Assembly: GCA_905221605.1 (NCBI GenBank)
Contig: CAJNDS010000213.1
Coordinates: forward strand, 604,212-668,211
Reading direction: 5' to 3'
DNA length: 64,000 nt
Source of the DNA: Symbiodinium natans
Taxonomy: Eukaryota > Sar > Dinophyceae > Suessiales > Symbiodiniaceae
The notes beneath the pieces were generated by a model, which worked only from the letters and a program-made list of their open reading frames with translations, was not told the DNA's origin and did no database searches. A program made the position numbers and the translations under genes. Every line of letters starts with the position of its first letter. Position 1 is the stretch's first letter. Below are positions 54,883 to 64,000 of the stretch, piece after piece.

Positions 54883-54904
54883 TTTAGAAGCTTAGATTCA
54901 GATC

Positions 54905-55050
54905 GAGTTTAGGGTTTAGGGTTTAGGGTTTAGGGTTTAGGGTTTAGGGTTTAGGGTTTAGGGTTTAGGGTTTAGGGTTTAGGGTTTAGGGTTAGGGTTT
55001 AGGGTTTAGGGTTTAGGGTTTAGGGTTTAGGGTTTAGGGTTTAGGGTTTC
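54905..55050 (+). repeat. TTTAGGG array just 3' of the stop codon of the IDE-like gene
   Basis: About 20 heptamers beginning 23 nt after the TAG. It would lie in the 3' UTR or beyond. Confidence 0.96.
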
Positions 55051-56105
55051 AACCCAAAGCCCCCTAAGAAGCCGGAGGCCCCGCACACACCTCCTCATAG
55101 GCTTGAGGGTTGAGGGGGGTAGGGCTTGGGGCTTGCAGTTGGGAACTCTGGTAGGGTAAGCACAAGTATTTCAAATGGAGGACCTCAGAGGGAAATGCAA
55201 TCGTCATTCCAGGGGGTTTCCAGTGCTACGAGGAAACTTTGCGAAGCTTGCGTTCAAAGAAAAGCCGATCTTTTTGCGTGTTTGCTATGCATGTTCTTGA
55301 CCACCTAGTCTATAGGAATAAACAGCAATATAAATGCACAATTTCAGACACGCATATGTATATGTAGACACCGAACCATGCAAGTCGAAGTGCCGTTATT
55401 AACAAGTATGTTGTTGAGCAAGACGTCAGCTTAGCACGCTGGAAGATGTTTCAAGTAGACCCTTCCGGCACAGGGGTCCGCCAGAGAGAGATGCTGAAGT
55501 CCCTCGGCCGCCTTCAAGAGCCCAAGGGCTTTCCAGGGAGACACAGGGTGCCAAGGTTTGGGGTTTAGGGTTTAGGGTTTTCGGATATAGTTTTTAGGGT
55601 TTAGGGTTTAGGGTTTTGGGTGCACTTCCTAAACTCGAAGCCCCAAACCCTAAACCCAGACGTGCGGCTAAAGATCCAACACTCCAAGCCCCTTTTGGCC
55701 CAGACCCTTGGGGTTTGGGCTAAGGGCCTTTCTATGGCTAAGGGCCTTCTATTTTGTGGCGGGGGGTGGGGGCGTTGCTGGGGTACTGCTCGTTTGGGAT
55801 TCGAGATCCGGGATGCATCTTGATCGTAATCCTCTTGAAGCAAGCCTTGTTTGGGTCACTGTGCGCAACTCATTAAGTTCCCCCATCCCTTTCCCTGAAG
55901 TTTACAACTGAAACCCTGAAGCCCTAAAGCCCCTGTTCCTGGCGGCCCTAAACCCCCCTGTGTTGAGAAACCCTGAATCACAAAGCCACTGAACCCTAAA
56001 CCCTAAACCCTAAACCCTAAACCCTAAACCCTAAACCCTAAACCCTAAACCCTAAACCCTAAACCCTAAACCCTAAACCCTAAACCCGCCCACCACCCCT
56101 CTCCT

Positions 56106-56224
56106 TCTGTAGGTAGGTGGGCGCTGTCGAGCGATCAGCGAGACCTTGGCAGGCTCTGCTGGGCTGCAGAGCCTGCCAGGCTCACCTCTGAGGGGTCGCC
56201 AAGCTAAAGTCGCCTAGCTTGGTC
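56106..56224. repeat. Dispersed repeat, family F, with a 12-bp hairpin
   Basis: GGCAGGCTCTGC and GCAGAGCCTGCC form a 12-bp stem around a six-base loop near 56149-56180. Flanks (GGGCGCTGTCGAG; GTCGCCAAGCT; AGCTTGGTCAC) recur at 61985-62090. Confidence 0.8.
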
Positions 56225-56273
56225 ACTGAGTATATTGTATTACCCTAAAGCCTAGCCGGTGGATCCTTTTTAA

Positions 56274-56535
56274 CAGCGGCCCTGACCCGGCCCTGGCCCT
56301 GGCCCTGGATCTGGCCCTGGCCCTGGCCCTGGCCCTGGCCCTGGCCCTGGCTCTGGCCCTGGCCCTGGCCCTGGCCCTGGCCTGGCGCTGGTGGTGGCCC
56401 TGGCCCTGGCCCTGGCCCTGGTCTTGGCCCGCCCTGGCCCTGGCCCTGGCCCTGGCCCTGGCCCTGGCCATGGCCCTGGCCCTGGCCCTGGCCCTGGCCC
56501 TGGCCCTGGCCCTGGCCCTGCTGGCCCTGGCCGGG
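56274..56535 (+). repeat. GGCCCT hexamer array
   Basis: About 40 units of CTGGCC. It ends directly against the next minisatellite. Open frames on both strands (Gly-Pro or Ala-Arg repeats) are by-products. Confidence 0.96.
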
Positions 56536-56539
56536 TGCT

Positions 56540-57890
56540 TTGCGTCAAGTGTGCCAAGTCCTCTGTGCCAAGTGCATTGAGGTGCATTACGCCAAGTGCA
56601 TTGTTCCATGTGTCAAGTGCATTGTGCCAATGTGCCACGTGCATTGTGTCACGGCCAAGCGCATTGTGCTAATGTACTCGTGTGTGTGTGTGTGCCAACT
56701 GCATTATAGTGCCAAGTGCATTGCGTCAAGTCCGTTATGCAATCAATGCCAAGTGCATTGCGCTTGTGTGCCACTGGGCCAAGTGCATTGCGTCAAGGTC
56801 ACGTGCGTTGAAGTGCATTGTGCTCATGTACTCGTGCGTGCGCCAACTGCATTATAGTGCCAAGTGCATTGCGTCACGTCCGCTGTGCCATCAATGCCAA
56901 GCGCATTGCGCTTGTGTGCCACTGGGCCAAGTGCATTGCGTCAAGGTCACGTGCGTTGTGGCAATGTGCCAGTGCATGTGCGAGCCGCATTGTTGTGCCA
57001 AGTGTGTTGCGCCAAGTCCATTGCGCCAAGTCCGTTGTGCTAAGTGCACTGTGCCAAGTGCATTGTGCTAAGTGCATTGTTCCATGTGCCAAGTGCATTG
57101 CGCTAATGCACTTCCAAGTGCATTGCGCCCAAGTGCATTGTGCCAAAGTGCCTTGCGCTCGTGTGCACGTGCCTGTGTCAGGTGCATTGTGCCATGTGCG
57201 TGCCAAGTCCAAGTGCATTGCGCCGAAAGGCATTGTGCCATAGTGCCAAGTGCATTGCGCAGGTGCTCTGTGCCAAGTGCGTTGTTCCAGGTGCATTGCG
57301 TCAGTGCCAAGTGCATTGCGCCAATGTGCCAAGTGCATTGTGTCAAGGCCAACTGCATTGTGCTAATGTACCCGTGCATGTGCCAACTGCTTCTAGTGCC
57401 AAGTGCATTGCGTCAAGTCCGTTGTGCCCAGTGCATTGTGTCAAGGTAAGAGCCGCGTTGCTGTGCCAAGTGTGTTGCGCCAAGTCCATTGCGCCAAGTC
57501 CGTTGTGCTAAGTGCACTGTGCCAAGTGCATTGCGCTAAGTGCATTGTCCCATGTGCCAAGTGCATTGTGCCAAGTGCATTGTTCCAAGTGCATTGCGCC
57601 CAAGTGCATTGTGCCAAGTGCGTGCCAAGTCCATGCTCTGTGCCAAGTGCATTGTTCCAGGCGTGCATTGTGCCAAGTGCATTGCGCAAAAGGGCATTAT
57701 GCCGAAAGGCATTCTGTCAAGTGCATTGTGCTGCGTGTGCCAACTGCAGTATAGTGCCAAGTGCATTGCGCAAGTGCTCTGTGCCAAGTGCATTGTGCCA
57801 AAGGGCATCGTGCCAAGCGCCTTGTGCCAAGTGCATTGCGCCAGCTGTGTTGTGCCGAGTGCATTGTGTCAAGGCCATTGCGCGCAAATG
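56540..57890 (+). repeat. 1.4-kb minisatellite of ~15-bp GTGCCAAGTGCATTG units
   Basis: Some 70-80 imperfect units with larger repeated blocks of a few hundred bases (compare 56680-56960 and 57340-57560). Units tend to be multiples of three, so many frames stay open on both strands; none looks like a real protein. Confidence 0.95.
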
Positions 57891-57899
57891 CCCCAAGCA

Positions 57900-58015
57900 C
57901 TCGCAGTGTTTTATCTTAGTGTCTTATCTTAGTGTCCTCTAAACATGTTCGAGGTGTGAATCTGAAACATTCGCAGTGTTCTGTCTTAGTGTCCTCTAAA
58001 CATGTTCGAGATATG
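57900..58015 (+). repeat. Direct duplication around TTCGCAGTGTT...CATGTTCGAG
   Basis: Two copies of a roughly 50-bp segment (CGCAGTGTT, TTAGTGTCCTCTAAAC, ATGTTCGAG) end the minisatellite region. Confidence 0.9.
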
Positions 58016-58247
58016 AAAATTGAATGGCTGGCTTGGCTTTGGCTGGCTCCGGTTTGGTTCCGTGATGAGTAGTGTTTGGGTGGCCTCGGGGTGGGCATGT
58101 CTTCATACTATTGCGTTCAGCTGACCAATGCTACACCCTAAACCCTAAACCCTAAACCCTAAACCCTAAACCCTAAACCCTAAACCCGAAACCCTAAACC
58201 CCAAACCCCAAACCCTAAACCCCTAAACTCCCCGCCGCCTACCAAAG

Positions 58248-58278
58248 GACGTGGCTGCCAATGAATCGCGAGATCGAG
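58248..58278 (+). CDS. Exon-like island of a second gene
   Basis: Reads TWLPMNREIE between AAAG|GACG and a GC donor (ATCGAG|GCCATC). It is framed by CCCTAAA before and TTTAGGG after, the same signature as the IDE-like exons. Unknown product. Confidence 0.4.
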
Positions 58279-58433
58279 GCCATCCAGGCCGCAGGAGGAT
58301 ACCTCTGAGGCTGGGCTCTCTTGGGGGTACTTGGAGTTTCTTGTTTTTTGGTTTAGGGTTTAGGGTTTAGGGTTTAGGGTTTAGGGTTTAGGGTTTAGGG
58401 TTTATTTATTTTTTTTTCTTTGGGGGGGGGGGG

Positions 58434-58538
58434 GGTTCATGGGTACTTATAAGGAGGGTCGTAGATACCAAAAATCTCTAGGCCCCCCCCCCCCTGCTTA
58501 TAGCCCTACTTATCAGTACCCATGAGCCTTCAAGTAGG
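58434..58538. mobile_element. MITE-like family B copy
   Basis: TTCATGGGTACTTATAAG at the left and CAGTACCCATGAGCCTTCAA at the right, with a C-run centre. Confidence 0.82.
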
Positions 58539-58690
58539 GTCACGTGGGGTTTAGGGTGAAAGGAGGCACCTCAGCCAGCCAGAGCCAGACCTCATTGGAT
58601 CGGGACCCTAAACCCTAAACCCTAAACCCTAAACCCGAAACCCTAAACCCTAAACCCTAAACCCTAAACCCTAAACCCTCTAGGCCCTAG

Positions 58691-58728
58691 ACCTTTGTGG
58701 TTGCGGTCATTGAGCTTCTTTGCCGAAG
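58691..58728 (+). CDS. Exon-like island, hydrophobic segment
   Basis: Reads TFVVAVIELLCR after CCTAG, with a GC donor (CGAAG|GCAGCA). A CCCTAAA array lies upstream and TTTAGGG units downstream. It looks like half of a membrane helix. Confidence 0.4.
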
Positions 58729-58804
58729 GCAGCAGTCGCAGCAGGACGCCGCTCCCAACCCGCCCTGGGACCTGAAACTTGCGTAACTGATTCATGGAAT
58801 CCAA

Positions 58805-58985
58805 TCCTAGGACCCAGAGAGTAGGCCCTTATTCCACTTTGATTGAGGGTTTAGGTTCAGGGTTTAGTGTTTAGGTTTAGGGTTTAGGGCGACTAGGACC
58901 CCGAGTAGGCCATTGCTCCTCTTTGTTTCGGGTTCAGGTTCCTTTAAGAGCCTCTTTAAACCAAAACGGGTAGGGTGTAGAAACT
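58805..58985. repeat. Dispersed repeat, family G
   Basis: GAGTAGGCCCTTATTCC followed by a TTT-rich stretch and a CCTCTT/AAACC block; related to the exon 12 duplication region (12700-12960) and to 21742-21845. Confidence 0.65.
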
Positions 58986-59012
58986 TTTGCGCCGCCGGGA
59001 GGCCTTCTTAGA

Positions 59013-59124
59013 GGATCATGGGTTTTGAGTAGTGGTTTTAAGTGCCCGAAATAGGGCGAGAACCATAGTTACCCTACTTAAGGCTTAAAGCCCTACTGCC
59101 ATGCACCCATGAACCTCCAAGTAT
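59013..59124. mobile_element. MITE-like family B copy
   Basis: AGGATCATGGGTTTTGAGTA at the left and CCATGAACCTCCAAGTA at the right. Confidence 0.8.
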
Positions 59125-59373
59125 GACGTTGCAACGGACGATTCGTGCCCGGATGGGGGAATCCAATCTCGTCGTCGCGTCCACACCTTGCTGCGATCTG
59201 CAGCGCTGCTTACGTCTAAACCCTTTACCCTAAACCCCAAACCCTACACACTAAAGCCTAAACCCTAAACCCTAAACCCTAAACCCTAAACCCTAAACCC
59301 TAAACCCTAAACCCTAAACCCCAAACCCTAAGCCCTACACCCTAAACCCTAAGCCCTCTTCTGGTGCCGAGAA

Positions 59374-59440
59374 GAGCATGGGGGACTGTGGCTACCCCTG
59401 TGGCTGCTTGCTGCCTTGCTCAGGGCCTTGTTGCAGCTTT
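59374..59440 (+). CDS. Exon-like island, very hydrophobic in one frame
   Basis: One frame reads EHGGLWLPLWLLAALLRALL; two other frames are also open, so the frame is not secure. CCCTAAA lies before and TTTAGGG after. Confidence 0.3.
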
Positions 59441-59815
59441 TGGATTAGGGTTTAGGGTTTAGGGTTTAGGGTTTAGTGTTTAGTGTTTAGGGTTTGGGGT
59501 TTAGGGTTTAGGGTTTAGGCCTTGGGGTTTAGAGCACTGAAGGGTTGGCTTCTTCGGGATGGTGAGAAGTTCGAACGGTTTCAGCTCTGACGGGCTTGGG
59601 TGACACTCTTCGACTTTGGGGCTCTAAGAGCTCCGCAGGCGCCTGAACTTCAACCCAGACTCCCGAAGCACATTTCTCAACCCAAAGCCCTAAGCCCTAA
59701 GCCCTAAGCCCTAAGCCCTAAACCCTAAACCCTAAACCCTAAACCCTAAACCCTAAACCCTAAACCCTAAACCCTAAACCCTAAACCCTAAACCCTAAAC
59801 CTGCTTTCTGGTCAG

Positions 59816-59916
59816 ATGGCCGAGCTTCCCCAGAGCGCCTGGGATGTTTTGGCGGCTCCTGAGCACAGGGACAGCCCCAAACCAAGTCCTACCCTGCACT
59901 GCGAGGAGAGTCACAG
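59816..59916 (+). CDS. Exon-like island beginning with ATG
   Basis: Opens right after CAG with MAELPQSAWDVLAAPEHRDS and continues in frame to a good GT donor (TCACAG|GTTTTG). CCCTAAA lies before and TTTAGGG after. It may be the first coding exon of a gene starting here, or an internal exon. Confidence 0.45.
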
Positions 59917-60446
59917 GTTTTGGGGGTTTAGGGTTTAGGGTTTAGGGTTTAGGGTTTCAGGTCCGTTTTACGGGCAGTTGTGCTCAGATGTGGGGGGGTG
60001 TCGCAGCAAGGCCTAAACCGCTTAAGCCCTGAACCCTTGAGAGCCCTACACCTGGTAGTCGCAAGCCTCGAAACTCCCCCGTGTCCGATGTTCATTGGAC
60101 CCAGTGAATCTCTATCACGTGCGCCAGCTCGAAAACAGATCGACCGGGATGGACCTCGACCTAAACCCTCATGTCCCTCTGCGCCCTACAAAGCTTGGAT
60201 CCTTCACTTTGTAAAGCCCTACATCCCAAACAGGCCCCCCCCCCCCCTCCCAAAGCCCCAAACCCATACGTTTGGCCCTAGCATCCACCAGCAATATAAA
60301 CTGCCCAACATATCTCAAGCATACCCCAAAACCCTAAATCCCAAGCCCTCTCCAAGCACTTCGTGAATCCGGGAGCTTGTTTTGGGAGCCCTTCCTGAAC
60401 CACCCGGGGTCCGGCTTCCTCTTGAGGGAATTCTATAGGATTTCGG

Positions 60447-60540
60447 GTTTAGGGTCTAGCGTATGGCGACGACATCCCCCAACACGATGAAGACCTGAGC
60501 CCTGAACGGTTCCTGGGCCATCACCCTCCTTCATCCGAAG
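60447..60540 (+). CDS. Exon-like island, acidic
   Basis: Reads YGDDIPQHDEDLSPERFLGH. PERFL occurs near the haem loop of cytochromes P450, but one short motif is not enough to claim that family. Confidence 0.25.
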
Positions 60541-60647
60541 CCCTAAATACAGCCTGTAAAGTTTTTCGGCTTTAGGGTTCACCGTTTAGGGTTTAGGGTT
60601 TAGGGTTTAGGGGACTTTTAAGGTTTACTTGCTAGGGCTTTCAGATT

Positions 60648-60795
60648 CAACAGTCCTGTCGCGGCACGCCTTTGCCACCAAAGCCTTTTGGCTCTCCCAA
60701 GCCCGTGACGCCCAGCTACCGGACAAGAGTGGCCCCCATGGCATCATCCACACCGCATGTGCAGCTGGAAAGCCGGGGGGTAGATGCGGAAAGCA
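60648..60795 (+). CDS. Exon-like island, two open frames
   Basis: After ACAG one frame reads a Ser/Pro-rich stretch (GTPLPPKPFGSPKPVTPSY); another reads RHAFATKAFWLSQARDAQLP. GC content differs from the repeats around it, so it is likely exonic, but the frame is undecided. Confidence 0.3.
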
Positions 60796-61639
60796 GTAAA
60801 ACCCCGGGTTTCGGGTTTAGGGTTCAGGGTCCTTGGAGCTTTAGGGCTTAGGGGTTAGGGCTTAGAGCTGAGGGTTGAGGGCTGAGGGGTTTAGGGTTGT
60901 GTTGCTTTTCTTCATGAGCATCATGCACTCTGCTGCGAATGCCTCTTTGTTTTGAACCCCAAGCCCTAAGCCCGACAGATTTCACATCTGAAGATGACAC
61001 ATCCTATGCAGTGAGGCTCGACCTGGACTGATCTCAAAATATCCTCCACCTCTTTGGGCGCGACCGCGTGTGTTTGTGAGCACACGCACTGAGGTTTTTA
61101 CAGAGTTCTGAGCTAAAGTAGGTTCGGGGGTTGGCAGGAGGTTATGTTGAAAAGGGGTTTTCGCACTTCGCGAGGAGAATGGCCTCCCTGATGTTCCGGA
61201 GGATCAGAAGATGAAGCCGCCACCCGGAGCAACAAGGCTTTCTTGCGAATTCAGAAGGGCTTGCACACGCAGAAGCCTGAACCGTGAGCCCTAAACCCGA
61301 AACCCTCAACCCTAAACCACCCTAAACCACCCTAAACCCTAAACCCTAAACCCTAAACCCTAAACCCTAAACCCTAAACCCTAAACCCCATTAGAAACAA
61401 AGCAGAATTCGAAACTCTATACGCTGTCGCCCCGAAGTTCCCATGTCCTAAAGCCCTGCGCTGCTGGGCTTGGGGTTTCTGAGCCTGAGCCCCCTCTCGA
61501 CCGACCCTCAACGGAAAAATAGTTGGGGTTTAGGGTTTAGGGTTTAGGGTTGAGGGTTTAGGGTTTAGGGTTTAGGGTTTAGGGTTTAGGGTTTCGGGGA
61601 AGATCCAAAGTTTCGGGTCTATGGCTCCGCACGCCCCAG

Positions 61640-61680
61640 GAACTTCTTCTTGGTCTTGATACCCATTATGGTTGCCATCG
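61640..61680 (+). CDS. Exon-like island, membrane helix
   Basis: Reads NFFLVLIPIMVAI between CCCCAG|G and a GC donor (ATCG|GCCACT). This is a plausible membrane helix for the second gene. Confidence 0.42.
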
Positions 61681-61984
61681 GCCACTTGACGGCTTTTGCT
61701 TTCGAGTTGGGGGTTCAGCAGAAGCCCGTGCAAGCTTTAAGCAAGCAAAGCCTAAGGCCCTAAGGGTGTGCCAGGCATGGAGAAGACATGCGCGCACCCC
61801 AAGCCCGAGCATTGCGCGAAACGAGCCACAGGCGAAGAGAAGCCCTAAACTGTAAAACTCTAGACTAGAGCGGGGGGTTGCGGGTTTGTTGGGTGTAGAC
61901 TATGTACCTTGAAGCTCTTTCTTGATGCCAGCACAGACTTCAGAAGTTGCGGCTGGAGTTTCAATGCTGAAGTAGGGGGGTTGT

Positions 61985-62090
61985 TGGGCAGGCGGGCGCC
62001 GTCGAGGGCCCAGCAACACCTTCACAAATGTTGCCAGAGTTGCAAACCCTGCTGCACCCGCGAGGGCTCGCCAAGCTTGGTCACCAAGCT
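61985..62090. repeat. Dispersed repeat, family F copy
   Basis: GGGCGCCGTCGAGGGC, CAGCAACACCTT and CTCGCCAAGCTTGGTCACC match the repeat at 56106-56224, but the hairpin is not kept. Confidence 0.75.
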
Positions 62091-62247
62091 GCCTTTTTGT
62101 TTGCGCCCTTTCGTCGCCTAGTTTGGCCAGGGGGGGTGGGGGCAGGTAGAGGGGGGGGGGAGGGGCATATTTTCCAGTTCACCATCGCAAAGCGGTCTCC
62201 AGAAACCATTCCCTTACAAAGGATTTTGCTGTCTCAGGAGTCAAGTT

Positions 62248-62396
62248 CTCCCTTATACTGACAGTCCTTAATACGGATTATAACCGGGGGGTACTATAAT
62301 CCCTATTTAAAACTATTAGTATACTGACAGTCCTTAATACGGATTATAATCGGGGGTACTATTAATCCCTATTTAAAACTCTTAGTATAAGGGTCG
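62248..62396. mobile_element. MITE-like family A, tandem pair
   Basis: ATACTGACAGTCCTTAATAC appears twice, each followed by GGGGTACTAT and a right arm ending TTAGTATA. Confidence 0.82.
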
Positions 62397-62740
62397 TCTC
62401 AAGTCAAGTTCCTTGCGCGCTGCGGAGTTTCCTGAAGAGATGACCGAGGCCAGCTTTTAGCATGGCCCATTTACCTTTTCGGCGACCGCCAGGCGCCTTC
62501 TGAAGCGCTGGAGGGGTCGGAAGTTCTTAGGGTTTAGGGTTTAGGGTTTAGGGTTTAGTGTTTAGGGTCAAGGGTTTAGGGTTTAGGGTCTAAGCCCGAG
62601 CCGTCATCTACCAAGCCTCTGGACCTTTCGAGCTTGGGAGTTTTGGGGTTAAGCATTTAAAACACTGGAGGCCTACGAACTTTGCCGTTATGCCGAATGC
62701 CGGATGCCCCGAGACTCCCAACGCCCTTCAGCTTCGCAAG

Positions 62741-62778
62741 GCCTACGACGCCAAGATTGACATCTTGTCTTCCTATAA
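62741..62778 (+). CDS. Exon-like island
   Basis: Reads AYDAKIDILSSY after CGCAAG, with a GC donor (TATAA|GCTAGG). Product unknown. Confidence 0.35.
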
Positions 62779-63540
62779 GCTAGGCCGCAAACGGCGTGCA
62801 GTCGTTTGAAGGGTTTAGCGTTCGTTCAGGAATTGTGGGGTGTAACGGTTTGGGGTGTATACCACACTCTGCACACACCTGCATGTATGTCGACCCTTCC
62901 AGGCGTCTAACACCTTTTCTAGGTACGGATAGGTCGGCGACCTACCTCAACTACGACCATGTGCATGCGCAATGTTTTGGTGAGCCTGCCATGTATCTGT
63001 GTATGTACATATACACATACGCGTACCACTCTGTATGTGCCATCTTCATATATACAAACCCTAAACCCTAAACCCTAAACCCTAAACCCTAAACCCTAAA
63101 CCCTACACCCTAAACCCTAAACCCTCGTTGCTGCCGCCAATCCTCGAGTCGGAAGGCCCACGCAGCCCTCCAATCTTAAACCCTAAGCCCGAAAAGCCCT
63201 TGCGGCAAGCCCCAAACCCTAAGCCCCAGAACCCTGAATGCCCTAAACCCGAAGCCCTAGGGTTTAGGGTTTAGGGTTTAGGGTTTAGGGTTTAGGGTTT
63301 AGGGTTTAGGGTTTAGGGCTAAAAAAGCCTCTACCCGGCCTCTTGAAGGGTTCAGGATCTGAGTGGAGGATCGAGGGTTTAGGGCTTCCCTGAACCCCCA
63401 GAAGCCTAAACCCTAGAGAACCCCTAAGCCCCAAAATCTAGGGTTTAGGACCCTAAACCCTAAACCCTAAACCCTAAACCCTAAACCCTAGAGAACCCTA
63501 AGCCCAAAAATCTAGGGTCTAGGGTTTAAGGGGTGTGCAG

Positions 63541-63599
63541 GTTGGGTCTACCTCGCCCTTTTCGTCGTGTACTACACGAAGCAGTTGGTGTCGCAGAAT
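63541..63599 (+). CDS. Exon-like island, membrane helix with basic flank
   Basis: Reads WVYLALFVVYYTKQLVSQN after GTGCAG, with a GC donor (CAGAAT|GCCGCT) or a GT donor at 63588. A strong membrane-helix candidate with positive charge after it. Confidence 0.45.
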
Positions 63600-63827
63600 G
63601 CCGCTCCATGCAGTGGGTCACTTTGGGGGCTTCGGAACTGAGGGGCTTAGTGTTTGGGGTTCAGGGTTCAGGGTTTAGGGTTTGGGGTTTGGGGTTTGGG
63701 GTTTAGGGTTTGGGGTCTGGGGCTTTGCGTCTTGGGCTTGGGGTTTGGGGTTTAAGGATTTTGGGGTTTGGGGTCTATGTCTTTTTGGGTTTGGGGTTTA
63801 GGATTCCAGGGTTGTTCTGCTTCTTAA

Positions 63828-63952
63828 ACCCTACACCCTAAACCCTAAACCCTAAACCCTAAACCCTAAACCCTAAACCCTAAACCCTAAACCCTAAACC
63901 CTAAACCCTAAACCCTAAACCCTAAACCCTAAACCCTAAACCCTAAACCCTT
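63828..63952 (+). repeat. CCCTAAA telomere-like array at window end
   Basis: About 17 perfect heptamers followed by a unique GC-rich stretch with AG (CCCAAG|GCG at 63979-63984) that may be another exon of the second gene, cut by the window. Confidence 0.96.
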
Positions 63953-64000
63953 GCGGCTTTTGGTCTCCGCCTTCGGCCCAAGGCGTCCCTCGAGCGAAAT

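Larger units (their letters stand above)
54883..58247. other. Region between the IDE-like gene and the next exon islands
   Basis: Holds a TTTAGGG array, mixed unique sequence, a CCCTAAA array (55990-56088), family F, the hexamer array and the minisatellite. A stretch at 55460-55560 reads VRQREMLKSLGRLQEPKGF and could be an exon of the next gene, but neither edge can be fixed. Confidence 0.5.

Noticed and set aside
56223-57942. Long open frames of 100-180 codons on both strands, rich in Cys, Ala or Arg-Ala
   Set aside because: They arise from the GGCCCT and 15-bp arrays whose units are mostly multiples of three; they overlap each other on both strands and show no domain.
1137-63952. Reading the TTTAGGG arrays as true chromosome ends
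   Set aside because: Arrays occur in both orientations, are short, and lie between ordered exons of one gene, so they are interstitial. Assembly chimerism at every array is very unlikely given exon order.
1-64000. tRNA, rRNA or spliced-leader RNA genes
   Set aside because: I saw no clover-leaf, rRNA core or SL-RNA with an Sm site; the only leader match is the retrocopy end.

Overview
The window reads as nuclear DNA of a dinoflagellate, most likely Symbiodiniaceae or a close relative. Four things seen in the sequence support this. (1) Splice donors are a mix of GC, GT and GA, with acceptors nearly always AG|G. (2) Both recognisable multi-exon genes lie on the same strand. (3) A complete copy of the 22-nt dinoflagellate spliced leader (DinoSL) sits at the 5' end of a retroposed cDNA (34427-34448, minus strand). 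(4) The dominant repeat is TTTAGGG/CCCTAAA, the plant/dinoflagellate telomere unit, scattered through the whole window.

Most of the window (884-54882, plus strand) is one gene that no single long ORF reveals. It encodes an insulin-degrading-enzyme-like M16A metallopeptidase, split into about 59 tiny exons (22-87 nt, about 50 nt on average) over 54 kb. I rebuilt it by following short exon islands between telomere-like arrays. Each accepted exon matches the next segment of the IDE family, in order, and splice phase is kept across almost every junction. The product is about 975 aa, close to human IDE (1019 aa), and keeps the HxxEH zinc motif, the downstream zinc-ligand Glu and the C-terminal LRT...QLGY motif.

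The introns consist largely of telomere-like repeats. TTTAGGG-type arrays usually follow the donor and CCCTAAA-type arrays usually precede the acceptor, so each pre-mRNA intron could fold back on itself. Introns also carry unrelated cargo: an intronless ubiquitin-like ORF (3114-3401), an antisense SL-tagged retrocopy (33.43-34.45 kb), several families of short palindromic MITE-like elements, and many local minisatellites.

The region 54.9-58.2 kb is intergenic or belongs to an undetected 5' part of the next gene. It is dominated by a GGCCCT hexamer tract and a 1.4-kb minisatellite of about 15-bp units. From about 58.2 kb to the window end, further exon-like islands with the same flanking-array signature occur on the plus strand. 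Several encode hydrophobic segments, suggesting a second, partial gene for a membrane protein I cannot identify. The first 883 bases hold no gene I can support.
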